A stretch of 35,888 bases of DNA from a virus. Of the stretch, positions 28,391 through 35,888 are shown one piece after another. The first letter of the stretch is position 1, and each line of letters begins with the position of its first letter. Made by a program: the position numbers and the translations under genes. The notes beneath the pieces are model-generated. The model was not told the origin of the DNA and did not search any database. It was given only the letters and a program-made list of their open reading frames with translations. The DNA is taken from positions 1 through 35,888 of IMG/VR virus record IMGVR_UViG_3300031162_001210, one strand, 5' to 3'.

Positions 28391-29209
28391 TCAGGTTTCG
28401 ACGCAGAGAATTTCTTCGACGCCATCCTGATCAATCAGGAGCCCATTGCCCTGCATTTTCGGAACGAACAGCCAGGCCTGCTTCATGCCCTGCCAACTGA
28501 TGTCCACCTTGATGTCCGTGCCAGAGGCGTAGCCCATAGCGGAACGATGGTAGACGTAGCACTCACGGTTTGACCCGGTGAGAGTCAAGCCCGAATGAGC
28601 GAACCACATGAACGAGAGCCACTGCTTCGCAGTCATCCCGGCGGTATATGGCAGCATGTTTGCCGGCACATAGTCGAGGGATGAAAACTCCGCGAGGCCC
28701 AACAGGTTCACCCACTGCTGATACCCAACGACGCCGAATCGATCTTCATCTTCGGGAACGTCCCGATTGCCGAAGTTCTCAAAGGCTTTGGTCGCCTTTG
28801 CCAACGTCATCGCGGCAGACCCATCCAACTGAATGTTGGTCGCGGTCGCAAGCTGCGTGACGATTTGCGAGTCGGTTTTCCGGCCGAGCGCATAAACGCC
28901 CGACTTGACTACCGCATCACGTTCGTCATGGAAAATGCGAAGTTCGTCCAGGTCGTCAACGTAATCCGGCGCATACCAATCCTCGGTCGTGACATCCACG
29001 ACTGAGTGAGTGAGATCCATCGGAACAACGTCACCGTGACGAGCCTTAGTCGTCGCGGCACCCTTGCCGATCTTCTGGAAGGTGGTTTTGTTAGCAACAT
29101 TCGACTTGTATCGAACCGTGCTGCGAAGTTTGGAGCCTGTGCGCTGATATGCAAGATGCACGTCAGCCTCAAATTCCTCAACAAAAGCTGTGTCAATGTC
29201 CTGGGCCAT
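28391..29209 (-). CDS. Major capsid protein
   Basis: The 272-aa product resembles capsid proteins of short-tailed phages related to BPP-1 and its kin. It has no leader; after 'FVEEFEADVHLAYQRTGSKL' comes KTTFQKIGKGAATTKARHGD at about 41-60. Then there is a DWYAPDYVDDLDE region at about 78-90, and the C-terminal 'WQGMKQAWLFVPKMQGNGLL' with VEEILCVET. The assignment rests on these patterns and on the position right after a scaffold-like gene. AGGAGG precedes ATG 29209, one of the best ribosome-binding sites in the late arm. Length fits an HK97-type fold without a delta domain. Confidence 0.85.
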   Translation of the reverse strand: MAQDIDTAFVEEFEADVHLAYQRTGSKLRSTVRYKSNVANKTTFQKIGKGAATTKARHGDVVPMDLTHSVVDVTTEDWYAPDYVDDLDELRIFHDERDAVVKSGVYALGRKTDSQIVTQLATATNIQLDGSAAMTLAKATKAFENFGNRDVPEDEDRFGVVGYQQWVNLLGLAEFSSLDYVPANMLPYTAGMTAKQWLSFMWFAHSGLTLTGSNRECYVYHRSAMGYASGTDIKVDISWQGMKQAWLFVPKMQGNGLLIDQDGVEEILCVET

Positions 29210-29369
29210 GATGACCTCCTTGCTGTTTGTTTACAACAAAGCCGTAAGCCATCGGTTTGCCCGCTCATTGCGTCTGTCCGGTTTACCTTTTAAGGGCCGG
29301 ACCAGCTGAAATCAGGGCCGTTGCTGTTTGGCTACACCGACCCTCCACATGGAAGGCCGGCTTACTTAC
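29210..29369 (-). other. 160-base gap between scaffold and capsid
   Basis: It holds no gene. Near the capsid start is TTGTT-tac-AACAA, a small inverted repeat, and CCGG/CCGG-type pairings occur further upstream, but no U-run. A promoter giving extra capsid transcript would suit the place; I could not identify -35/-10 boxes. Confidence 0.4.
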
Positions 29370-30152
29370 TTACCCAGCAGCATTCTGTCTGCCAGGGAAT
29401 GTCTTGGCGTATTCCGCCCGAACCTGCTTGATGTATTCAAGGTCACGCTGTTTCGGATCCCAGTATTTGGGATCGTTTTGCATTGTGCGAAGTTCCTCGC
29501 GCGTCTTGACGCCGCCATTGCCGTTGCCGCCGTTGGCACCGTCATCAATCTTGCCGCCCTTGTTTTGCAGTTCTTCCAGCACTTCGATTCCTCCGGGTGA
29601 TGCGATCAGCCGTGTCGCGTGTTCATAAGACTCTGGCGAAAGTGTTGCCTGCAGCCAGTCCTGTGTTGACTGAATACGCGCCTCACCATTTTCGCCAAGG
29701 GCTTCAGCAATTGCCTCACGGTTAGGAAGATTTCCCATCTGATCGAGAGCATATGCCTTGATGCCCTCCATGAATCCTTCTTGCCCCAACCCTGCCTTGT
29801 GCGCCTGATCTTTCCACCACTTGAACATCGGGTTTTCAGGATCAGGCGTGAATGAAACATTTTCAGGGAGGAAGTCATTTTCAAAGGCGACCTCATACCC
29901 CTCTGGTGTCTCTGGCCGATCTGCCGAAACATTTTCCGACTGGAACCGCTCAATAGCTGCGGTTTCCACTTCAGTCTTAAACTCATCGATGGGCTTTCCA
30001 CCAAAGAGCTTGCTGGTTTCGCTTTGAAGCGACGTATAAGCGCCGAGAACATCATCGGTGTTCACGGTCCCGGTTTCGGCGTTCCAGAATTTTTCTGGCA
30101 CGTTTTCCGGGCGTGTCGGGACTTCAGTTACTGATTCGTTTTCATCTGCCAT
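29370..30152 (-). CDS. Scaffolding (head assembly) protein
   Basis: The 260-aa product is strongly acidic and mostly helical with no transmembrane segment. It opens with ENESVTEVPTRPENVPEKFW, carries a middle 'MFKWWKDQAHKAGLGQEGF', and a C-terminal 'LIASPGGIEVLEELQNKGGK'. A Gly/Asn-rich linker follows, then a basic end (QRDLEYIKQVRAEYAKTF). This acidic body plus basic C-terminus is the common layout of scaffolds, the basic end binding the capsid. It lies between the Bbp19-like gene and the capsid gene, as expected. Confidence 0.75.
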   Translation of the reverse strand: MADENESVTEVPTRPENVPEKFWNAETGTVNTDDVLGAYTSLQSETSKLFGGKPIDEFKTEVETAAIERFQSENVSADRPETPEGYEVAFENDFLPENVSFTPDPENPMFKWWKDQAHKAGLGQEGFMEGIKAYALDQMGNLPNREAIAEALGENGEARIQSTQDWLQATLSPESYEHATRLIASPGGIEVLEELQNKGGKIDDGANGGNGNGGVKTREELRTMQNDPKYWDPKQRDLEYIKQVRAEYAKTFPGRQNAAG

Positions 30153-30154
30153 AT

Positions 30155-30457
30155 TTATTCGCCTTGCCGTCCAAGGTTAATCCGCTGTTCAATTAGCCCT
30201 ACCAAGTAACGCTGTCCTTCAAGATGGCGCAATGCACAATCATCGATAGCCGGCCCACAAACGCGCTCGATGGTGATCGATCGAAGATAATCAATAACCG
30301 CCGCACCGTCCGGTCCCGAAAACAACCCTGCAATCAGGCCGTTGATTTCTTGTTCTTCTTTTTGCGTTCGTGATAGGCCGTCGAGCCCATACTTTCGGTC
30401 GGGTTGCTCTTTCAGTTTGGAAATTCTATCCCATCCCGCCTCATGTTTTTTGATCAT
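30155..30457 (-). CDS. Bbp19-like small head protein
   Basis: The 100-aa product contains 'GLFSGPDGAAVIDYLRSITI' and 'CALRHLEGQRYLVGLIEQRI' in its C-terminal two thirds, the pattern of the Bbp19 family first seen in phage BPP-1. The family lies between portal and scaffold genes; no activity is known. ATG 30457 overlaps the portal stop by four bases. The N-terminal 40 residues are basic and unrecognised. Confidence 0.65.
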   Translation of the reverse strand: MIKKHEAGWDRISKLKEQPDRKYGLDGLSRTQKEEQEINGLIAGLFSGPDGAAVIDYLRSITIERVCGPAIDDCALRHLEGQRYLVGLIEQRINLGRQGE

Positions 30458-32064
30458 ACCTGTGGCGCTCCAGGTCCGCCCTGAGCCATGGCATCAGCTA
30501 TTTGATCCGGCGGAATGCCTTGTTCTGCCGCATCTTTGGCGCCTTGGGCCATTGTTTCAATCAATTCGCGGCGATCCGCTGCGGGCCGCAGGAGGCGGTT
30601 ATCAACGCCCCACTTATCCGCCAGCATTTCGCCGGCCTTTTCCTCGTCGACCATGACTCGTGTTGTCTGAGGCCCAAATCTGGCAAGCATCTGTTCCATG
30701 TATCTGTCCAGATTAAGGATGTCCTGTTGATCCTGAGCCCTGCCAAGCGGCGACACTGGATGCAGTCGAATTTGCTTCCCGTCCATCCGAAGCGTCTTGA
30801 TTTTACCGCGCTTCTTCAGGACATAGTTGGTCCGGCGCAAGCTGGCCTGCGCCAGTTCCTTCTGCAGGCGAGCAAATGGGGCGCCGGTTTCACGACTGAA
30901 CTCGGCCATACGCTCGCTGACTTCTGTTGCCGACCGAACAGGCTGATTCAGACCGCCTAGCGGCTTGTCGAACAGCGCCTCACGAATCTTGTTCTGGAGA
31001 TCCTCAAGAATAAGCTGACTGACATCGAAATTGCCGGGCGAGTTGAGAGGCTCAATGCCGCGGCTGTTCTCGGAAACCGGAATCAATGTGCCGGAGACAA
31101 ACTGAATTGTGTGCGGATTCAGCACCGTGTCGTCACCGTATTGCCACATTCCGGTAATAGCCATTTCGCCATTCTCAAGAATCAGCTCGACAACGAGGTT
31201 CGCAACGCGAATGTCGGGCAGCGCCTGAAGCAGGGGACCACGGCCATACAGATTGTCCGGGGACCAGCGGAAAATCACCCAAGGGTTTGAGCCCTCGCCT
31301 GAAAACCGGTGTTTCTCTACGATCTCTTTGTGCTCAAGTGAAATGATGTAGTGATCATATGACTCGGTTCCCCGGTCTTTCCGATCACGTATCGTCACGT
31401 TGATAAAGTGCATCTCCTTTTCGGGATTGTCCTGAATGTCCTTACTCAACGCCAAAGAATACCGGCCATCCGGATACACGCTTTTGACTTCGCCGGCCTT
31501 CATATTGCGAGGCCAAAACACCCCATCAATCGCGCCGAATGGCCCACCCATCAGGACAATCTCTGTCAACGGCACATGCCGCCACTTGATCGGCTCGTTG
31601 TGATCGCCTTCCTCACCAATCATGGCGCCCATGCCGATCGCACAGTCCTGCAGCGCGATAGCGGATTCCTGATCAAAGTTGGAATTATGCTGAAGCGTAT
31701 CGAAGATATAATCCTCGATGTCAGCCAAGCCTGTGGCGACTTCGGCGCGATCTGCTGCCTCAATCTCCGGTCCCGGCTGAAAATTGGACCATCGCGCATG
31801 ATCGGGAATGACAAAACTTTTCACGCGGCTGGCAAAATGCTGCGTTGAAATCACGGCAGTCGAATCAAAAATCCTGTCGGTGCGTGCCTGGCCGGGGTGC
31901 TCTTCAAAGAATCCCGGTCGATTCGGCATCGCCAGTTCGTAGCAATCCTGCCAGATCGGAACCCACTGCTGACGGTATCCATGCCATTTCTTGTATTGCT
32001 GGATGATAGTGGAAACCGTATCGGAACCAGTGATTTTGGTATCATCGAGGCCCGGTATGTTCAT
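30454..32064 (-). CDS. Portal (head-to-tail connector) protein
   Basis: The 536-aa product matches podovirus connectors: 'WVPIWQDCYELAMPNR' near 36-51, 'RIFDSTAVISTQHFASRVKS' near 64-83, and the long helix-rich end with RRTNYVLKKRGKIKT and 'DVSQLILEDLQNKIREALF'. Portals form the twelve-subunit ring through which DNA is pumped. The C-terminal tail is Gln/Ala/Gly-rich (PPDQIADAMAQGGPGAPQV). ATG 32064 overlaps the preceding stop by one base. Confidence 0.9.
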   Translation of the reverse strand: MNIPGLDDTKITGSDTVSTIIQQYKKWHGYRQQWVPIWQDCYELAMPNRPGFFEEHPGQARTDRIFDSTAVISTQHFASRVKSFVIPDHARWSNFQPGPEIEAADRAEVATGLADIEDYIFDTLQHNSNFDQESAIALQDCAIGMGAMIGEEGDHNEPIKWRHVPLTEIVLMGGPFGAIDGVFWPRNMKAGEVKSVYPDGRYSLALSKDIQDNPEKEMHFINVTIRDRKDRGTESYDHYIISLEHKEIVEKHRFSGEGSNPWVIFRWSPDNLYGRGPLLQALPDIRVANLVVELILENGEMAITGMWQYGDDTVLNPHTIQFVSGTLIPVSENSRGIEPLNSPGNFDVSQLILEDLQNKIREALFDKPLGGLNQPVRSATEVSERMAEFSRETGAPFARLQKELAQASLRRTNYVLKKRGKIKTLRMDGKQIRLHPVSPLGRAQDQQDILNLDRYMEQMLARFGPQTTRVMVDEEKAGEMLADKWGVDNRLLRPAADRRELIETMAQGAKDAAEQGIPPDQIADAMAQGGPGAPQV

Positions 32065-32372
32065 CAGCCTGCTCCTGCGCCCGAGGGACCGGCTGGGCCA
32101 CTTGGCCCGACACCATTACTGCCCGGACCCGTTGCTGACCCTGCGCCGGCGCCACCCGGACCGCCGCCACCGAATCCAATATTGAATCCGCCCGGGCCGC
32201 CGGAGAATAGCGCCTTGCGGCCACGTTCACCGCGAATGCGCCGGAGTTTTTCTTCCGCTGTTTCCTCTTCCAGCTCGCGAGCCCGACTCTCTTCTTTTTC
32301 ACGAAGAGCGGATTGCCGAGCCTGTTCGGCTGCGCTTGGCCCTGTGTTCTTTGGCCCTCTAAAGAAGCTCAT
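32064..32372 (-). CDS. Small Gly-rich protein upstream of the portal, 102 aa
   Basis: The N-terminal half is a charged helix (SALREKEESRARELEEETAE, then RRIRGERGRKALF), and the C-terminal half is an almost pure Gly/Pro/Ala/Ser tail (GGFNIGFGGGGPGGAGAG and further). Proteins with the 'RGRKALFSGG' turn occur upstream of portal genes in related phages. The function is unknown. The overlaps on both sides imply coupling. The flexible tail suggests a virion-associated or assembly factor, but this is inference. Confidence 0.6.
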   Translation of the reverse strand: MSFFRGPKNTGPSAAEQARQSALREKEESRARELEEETAEEKLRRIRGERGRKALFSGGPGGFNIGFGGGGPGGAGAGSATGPGSNGVGPSGPAGPSGAGAG

Positions 32373-32662
32373 GCAGGTGGTTTCCTTTCAGTCGCGCCCG
32401 CTTTTTTCAGCTTGCGATAAAGTTGATATGGCGTCCACGCCCACCCTGGAAAGCCAATAATCGTTCTAACCATTGACACACAAGTATGCGGTTCGAAATG
32501 CACAGGCAAGGATTCTCGCTCTGTCCATGACAGGATTGTGCCTGTCTGACGCGCCAGAGCAATGTAATTCACCGCCTCTTCATCAGTGAGTATTCGCAGC
32601 ATTGTCGAGCCCGGTCCGGTGTCTGCGATCATCCATTTCCGATGGTATTCATCGAAGTGCAT
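32369..32662 (-). CDS. Conserved-type phage protein, 97 aa or longer
   Basis: From ATG 32662 the product reads MHFDEYHRKWMIADTGPGST, then an EEAVNYIALARQTG helix and a C-terminal GWAWTPYQLYRKLKK. The same frame stays open 43 codons further upstream to 32791 and reads like real protein (IWQVCFIDPPGVEQ, then GWPHKWFTRPRFRHVYA), yet has no ATG, GTG or TTG. Start at a rare codon, a shift from the terminase frame, or a sequence error could explain it. No function was recognised. It lies between TerL and the portal-associated gene. Confidence 0.6.
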   Translation of the reverse strand: MHFDEYHRKWMIADTGPGSTMLRILTDEEAVNYIALARQTGTILSWTERESLPVHFEPHTCVSMVRTIIGFPGWAWTPYQLYRKLKKAGATERKPPA

Positions 32663-32763
32663 GGCATAGACGTGCCGAAACCGTGGCCTTGTGAACCACT
32701 TATGAGGCCAGCCCTGCTCAACGCCCGGCGGGTCAATGAAGCAGACCTGCCATATATGGGGCT

Positions 32764-34308
32764 CTAGAATCTGCGAGATAGTGCTGATCCTCTATCGTTG
32801 TCGCGGGGGCGCCGAAGTCCACGCCGCCCGAATATGCCCGACTGGCGCTTGATGACCTGTGCCTCCGTCGGCTGCGCGGTCTTATGCATCAGAACCTTGC
32901 CTTCACCAGCCCCCATCAGCAGGTATTGGAGTGCATCCTGAACATGGCTCCACCGGTTTTTGTCCGGCTTATCCTCATACTCATCGATGGTGTTGGGCCG
33001 TTTCTTATACTGGTATTCCCCCTCAAGACCAGCGATCAGAATCTTGCATTTTGGCGAAATCACAATAACAGGCCCGCCTTCATGCAGCGTATCAAACATA
33101 TTCGCTACAGTGCCAACCCGGAGTTCAATATCGTTTGTCGGCGCTGGCCGGGCAATCACACCGCCGGCACGAAGCATCTTGAACGGCGTTGACTTGTCAC
33201 TCTCTGCCTGATGCGTTCCCGCCGGATCGCCGTAAATTTCCGTTGTCCGGCATTCCTTGAACTCCAGAAGCCGAGACTTCAGCGGAACCGCAAACTGCTT
33301 GGCGCCCATGTTGTTGCCGACCAGCTCATCAAGAATATACCAGATGCCATTCATATGTTGCGCGAACACCGCTGCAGGCGTCAGACCAAAATCAATGCCC
33401 GTATAGACAATCTCATCCTTTTTGTAGGGGATCGGCTCGCTTGCAACATGCATCAACTTGTTGAAGTGCGGATAAACCGGCCGTCCATCAGCCGCTGTCC
33501 CTAGCTTGTTCAATACGTAGACATCGATCCATGCCTTCGTCTTGCCGGAAATCAGGGTCGGATAATAATCCTCATGCAGATTGTTGATGTTCTCGGCGCT
33601 TTCGCTGATCTTATACCCACAGATATTTCCGCTGCTGTCGAACTGCTCAAGCATCGCGCCTGGCTGAATGAAAAACTCCCAATTCTCCGGCGTAACGAGC
33701 GTCAGCTTGTCCTCTTTGCTCATCCAGTCCGGCGGATCAACCTCGCCGCCCATGATCGGCCACCAATGAAACTCGCTCGGCGCGTTGGTGTCCATAATCA
33801 GCCCCGACCACGTAGGGCCACCGTTCATCATCGCCGGATACCGGCGCAACCGGCCTGTCAGCGCATCCACAATCGACTTCGGAATCTGCCGACCTTCGTT
33901 AATCCATGCCGTCGTCAGCTCAAGACTCAGCAGCTTGTCCACATGATCATCACTGTCCATCGCGAGGAAAAACACTTCCCACTCAACGTCATTGACCTTG
34001 ATCATGTGACGGAACGGCGGCGACCAGTTGAACGTCCCGAAATCACCCTCGGGCAACCATTCGAGCCACGTCTTTGCAGTGGTTGTCTTGAGCTGTGGAA
34101 ACGAGCCGCGAATCACGGCACTGCGGCTGCGACGGATACCATCTGGTCCCGGCTTTTGCTGGCAAGCCCGGCGGAACAGTTCAACCACGCAGGCACTCGA
34201 TGTGCCGGATCCGATCGGACCGCGAACCAGGCGGACAAACGCATCACTCCGCATGAAGTCCCGGAGAACCTCGCCGTCCGGCTTATAGGGTATCCGGGCA
34301 AGACTCAC
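32764..34308 (-). CDS. terL: Terminase large subunit
   Basis: The 514-aa product is the packaging motor. The ATPase P-loop is RGPIGSGTSSAC at 29-40, with T36 where the invariant Lys of G-x-G-K-S/T should be. A Walker B-like strand ends in LTTAWINE (E138). The RNase H-like nuclease follows with D306 in YTGIDFGL, D361 in IYGDPAG and D458 in HVQDALQYLL. Length and order fit T7/BPP-1-like terminases. It starts at ATG 34308, overlapping the preceding stop by four bases. The unusual P-loop may mean the lysine is supplied elsewhere or a variant family. Confidence 0.9.
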   Translation of the reverse strand: MSLARIPYKPDGEVLRDFMRSDAFVRLVRGPIGSGTSSACVVELFRRACQQKPGPDGIRRSRSAVIRGSFPQLKTTTAKTWLEWLPEGDFGTFNWSPPFRHMIKVNDVEWEVFFLAMDSDDHVDKLLSLELTTAWINEGRQIPKSIVDALTGRLRRYPAMMNGGPTWSGLIMDTNAPSEFHWWPIMGGEVDPPDWMSKEDKLTLVTPENWEFFIQPGAMLEQFDSSGNICGYKISESAENINNLHEDYYPTLISGKTKAWIDVYVLNKLGTAADGRPVYPHFNKLMHVASEPIPYKKDEIVYTGIDFGLTPAAVFAQHMNGIWYILDELVGNNMGAKQFAVPLKSRLLEFKECRTTEIYGDPAGTHQAESDKSTPFKMLRAGGVIARPAPTNDIELRVGTVANMFDTLHEGGPVIVISPKCKILIAGLEGEYQYKKRPNTIDEYEDKPDKNRWSHVQDALQYLLMGAGEGKVLMHKTAQPTEAQVIKRQSGIFGRRGLRRPRDNDRGSALSRRF

Positions 34309-34577
34309 CCTGACATCCCAGCTTCTTCAGCACACAGATGAAGCCCGTCATGTGACAACATCGCTCCCATGACGATAAGATCGTGAAACTTGGCGCGATG
34401 GCTGCCGTAGTGAACCTCATCAGCCCCGTCATCGCAGACCGTGGTCAAGCCAATGATCACTGACCGAATGTCCAGCTTATCCGTTTCAATATCATCTGCG
34501 AGCTTTCGCAGCCACTCAGATGGCGTGAGCAAATCATCACGGCCTGTTTCCTTGCCAAGAGAAACGATTTTGCTCAC
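34305..34577 (-). CDS. Unknown protein upstream of TerL, 90 aa
   Basis: A mixed alpha/beta product without membrane segment: KIVSLGKETGRDDLLTPSEW, then LRKLADDIETDKLDIRSVII, and a C-terminal HDGLHLCAEEAGMSG. The LRKLADDIE helix and the following strand occur in small phage proteins of unknown role. It overlaps TerL and the upstream gene by four bases each, so it is part of the packaging transcript. Confidence 0.6.
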   Translation of the reverse strand: MSKIVSLGKETGRDDLLTPSEWLRKLADDIETDKLDIRSVIIGLTTVCDDGADEVHYGSHRAKFHDLIVMGAMLSHDGLHLCAEEAGMSG

Positions 34578-34873
34578 ATCTTCACCGGGAACGAAAATGT
34601 TTTCGCCTTGGCATGGCCGCCGTCGACCGCAGACTTGATCAATTTCTCGGCAACCGCGGGTCCAAGGCTCGCAATGATTTTGTCAGCCTCATGGTCCGAC
34701 ACCATTTCAACCGGATAGTGCTTCATATGCACGCGGCGCACCGACGCCCTCAAGCGTTGAAGCTCGTCAAACGACAACTCACGAAACCATGAGTATTCCC
34801 AAACGCCTCCAGTCAGGGCTGAACCGTGGTCAATGATGCGCCCCTCATCATCAAACTCCGGCGCCGCACTCAT
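34574..34873 (-). CDS. Unknown protein upstream of TerL, 99 aa
   Basis: The product has an acidic start (SAAPEFDDEGRIIDHG), a LSFDELQRLRASVRRVHMKH helix and the later helix 'DHEADKIIASLGPAVAEKLI'. No domain was recognised. Four-base overlaps on both sides show it belongs to the same coupled gene string. A packaging-accessory role is possible from position only. Confidence 0.6.
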   Translation of the reverse strand: MSAAPEFDDEGRIIDHGSALTGGVWEYSWFRELSFDELQRLRASVRRVHMKHYPVEMVSDHEADKIIASLGPAVAEKLIKSAVDGGHAKAKTFSFPVKM

Positions 34874-35148
34874 TGAGAAAGCCGGTAGGTCACAGTCCCC
34901 GAGGTATAGGCCGAACAGCTCAGGCGATACAAAACACCTGACTCAGGCTCGACCTTGGCACCCAGCTCTTCGGCATTCGCCGTGTAGCTGGCGACATCGA
35001 GAAACGTCACGCCATCATCAAATGACCGCTGCAACTTGACCGTCGCAACCCAGGTCCCCGTCAGGGACAAATTAATCGGGCCGACAAGCTCAACCTCAGC
35101 CGAATCACCCGTTGCGGCAAACGTGCCGGTTACTGAACCTACTGTCAT
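34870..35148 (-). CDS. Small beta-rich protein, possible virion component, 92 aa
   Basis: The sequence alternates hydrophobic and polar residues throughout (VELVGPINLSLTGTWVATVK, then LQRSFDDGVTFLDVASYTAN) and ends YTSGTVTYRLSQ, the pattern of a small Ig-like or jelly-roll domain. Similar proteins with 'GTW..TV.LQRSFD.G..' occur near packaging or fibre genes in many phages. A decoration or adaptor role is inferred. ATG 35148 starts 33 bases after the preceding gene. Confidence 0.6.
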   Translation of the reverse strand: MTVGSVTGTFAATGDSAEVELVGPINLSLTGTWVATVKLQRSFDDGVTFLDVASYTANAEELGAKVEPESGVLYRLSCSAYTSGTVTYRLSQ

Positions 35149-35180
35149 GGGACAAACCCTTTGAAATGGTTTTCAGGAAT

Positions 35181-35462
35181 TCACTTCTTGGCCGGCTTCT
35201 TCGTGCGCTGAAAAGCTTTCCGCATCTCTGATGGCGATACCGAACCACCTGAATCGGCTGTGGGCGGCTCACGACGCGACTTCTCGGCCCGCGCACCGGG
35301 CTTTTTGGAAGAAAATTCACCGCACCAGTCGGAAACAGTCGTATTGGGAAAAGCAAAATCCTCACCACTCGGCCTCCGAAACAATACAGGAGGAAAACGA
35401 CGGCACTCATCAATCTCTCCAGGACCGTCATAAAAATACTTGCAAGCAGAACACCCGTTCAT
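35181..35462 (-). CDS. Small cysteine-rich protein, 93 aa
   Basis: ATG 35462 is chosen: it overlaps the preceding stop by ATGA and follows AAAGG. The frame stays open to 35612 but in competition with the membrane protein gene. The product opens with GCSACKYFYDGPGEIDECRR, continues with FPP and ends its core with SDWCGEF, giving a C-x2-C ... C ... C set that should bind a metal. The remaining 40 residues are basic and Pro/Ser-rich. Such 'C..C.yf....C.r.PP' proteins recur in phages, with unknown role. Confidence 0.65.
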   Translation of the reverse strand: MNGCSACKYFYDGPGEIDECRRFPPVLFRRPSGEDFAFPNTTVSDWCGEFSSKKPGARAEKSRREPPTADSGGSVSPSEMRKAFQRTKKPAKK

Positions 35463-35608
35463 GGAAAAAACCTTTTCACCAATGTCAAAACACGCCGACA
35501 CAGTAGGACCATGCCAGACCACAATAACAATGCACAGGCGCAAATCGTATAAACCGTCATACGAAAACCAACACGAAACGACCTCAGCCTGCTCCGGCGA
35601 TAGCGCAT
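35459..35608 (-). CDS. Small membrane protein, 49 aa, first gene of the late arm
   Basis: ATG 35608 lies four bases after GGAGG. The product has a very basic start (RYRRSRLRSFRVGFR) and one membrane segment at about 18-36 (TVYTICACALLLWSGMVLL), then a basic C-terminal part (CRRVLTLVKRFFP). Its TGA overlaps the next ATG (ATGA at 35459-35462). Basic residues on both sides leave topology open. The function is unknown; the clear ribosome-binding site and overlap support it as real. Confidence 0.6.
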   Translation of the reverse strand: MRYRRSRLRSFRVGFRMTVYTICACALLLWSGMVLLCRRVLTLVKRFFP

Positions 35609-35636
35609 ACAACCTCCATCAAACTGTCTCGGCAAT

Positions 35637-35654
35637 GGAACCGAGGAGGGTTCC
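35637..35654 (-). other. Hairpin in the late leader
   Basis: GGAACC (35637-35642) pairs with GGTTCC (35649-35654) around six bases; a competing GGTTC/GAACC pairing uses its right arm (35649-35673 region). It lies about 30 bases before the first late gene in the leftward direction, so it would sit in the 5' untranslated RNA. Confidence 0.4.
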
Positions 35655-35686
35655 CGGAAGAGAACCATATATTCAGGAACATGAGA

Positions 35687-35724
35687 ATAAATCCGTCTGA
35701 TTAAGATAAATCCGTCTGATCAAG
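35687..35724. repeat. 19-bp tandem duplication
   Basis: ATAAATCCGTCTGATTAAG (35687-35705) is followed at once by the same 19 bases with one change, T to C at the 16th position (35706-35724). It lies upstream of the late genes. It could be a protein-binding site of the packaging or late control region. Confidence 0.8.
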
Positions 35725-35800
35725 ACTGCCCTCAGCATGGAGCCAAACTCTCAACAAAAGCCAGAAAAATATGAGAGAAACAACTTCAAGCAGTTCACCG

Positions 35801-35888
35801 CGTTAGCTCAGAACAAGTTGTGTGTGGAATACAAACAACAACGACGTTAGCTCAAACTTGCGTTAGCTGAAACAAAGTTGTGTGTGGA
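35801..35888. repeat. Iteron-like repeats at the right edge
   Basis: CGTTAGCT occurs three times in the same direction: 35801-35808, 35845-35852 and 35861-35868. The first and third copies are each followed by a longer shared unit ending in AAGTTGTGTGTGGA (35815-35828 and 35875-35888), so the array stops exactly at the window end. The stretch 35725-35800 holds nothing recognised. Candidates are a packaging site, a replication origin or part of a terminal repeat. Confidence 0.7.

Noticed and set aside
33574-34341. Rightward 255-codon frame opposite TerL
   Set aside because: The opposite strand carries clear terminase motifs; the frame is Arg/His-rich and has no ribosome-binding site.
1-35888. 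CRISPR array, insertion sequence, integrase or attachment site
   Set aside because: No regularly spaced repeats of array size, no transposase or recombinase motifs, and no att-like duplication were seen.

Overview
The window is a compact tailed-phage genome, or nearly all of one, with the virion gene set of a short-tailed (podovirus-like) phage: portal, scaffold, capsid, T7 gp11/gp12-like tail tube proteins, three internal (ejection) proteins, a T7 gp17-like fibre and a lysis cassette. No phage RNA polymerase, DNA polymerase, helicase, primase, integrase or ParA was recognised, so transcription and most of replication should rely on the host. A host in the Alphaproteobacteria is an inference from the DUF3085 protein, the GTA-type 3TM holin, the ParB-like family and a parS site of the chromosomal type. 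I could not compare against databases.

Layout. Positions 78-512 (minus) hold a probable small terminase. Positions 513-1226 hold no convincing protein gene and are packed with inverted repeats that predict structured RNA. From 1227 to 13697 all genes run rightward. First come small accessory proteins (1227-3528), then two HTH regulators (3565-4148). The replication and recombination genes follow: RusA, an O-like initiator, a candidate helicase loader, a short beta-clamp-like protein, a Cas4-like nuclease, a DUF932 protein, RAD52 and SSB. After these lie small accessory genes with an HNH-endonuclease relic, and last a 575-aa ParB-like protein. Most junctions overlap (ATGA, GTGA, TAATG), which implies translational coupling. 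From 35608 down to 13660 all genes run leftward: small proteins, TerL, portal, Bbp19-like protein, scaffold, capsid, tail tube, ejection proteins, fibres, coiled-coil membrane protein, amidase endolysin, holin and a small membrane protein. The two arms converge at about 13.7 kb, where a terminator lies. TerS at the left edge and TerL near the right edge are on the same strand, which fits a circular or circularly permuted genome opened between them.

Most notable: (1) an exact 16-bp chromosomal-type parS site (2619-2634, inside an 18-bp palindrome) between early genes of a phage that also encodes a ParB-like protein; (2) several noncoding elements closed by perfect 9-10-bp long-range stems (913-987, 1010-1157, 7182-7320, 7330-7463, 8368-8448), two of them in tandem with the same layout; (3) a 201-aa sliding-clamp-like protein that appears to keep only domains 2 and 3; (4) a terminase Walker A with Thr in place of Lys; (5) an HNH endonuclease gene whose catalytic core has been deleted; (6) a coding-looking 43-codon extension upstream of the gene at 32662 that lacks any normal start codon.
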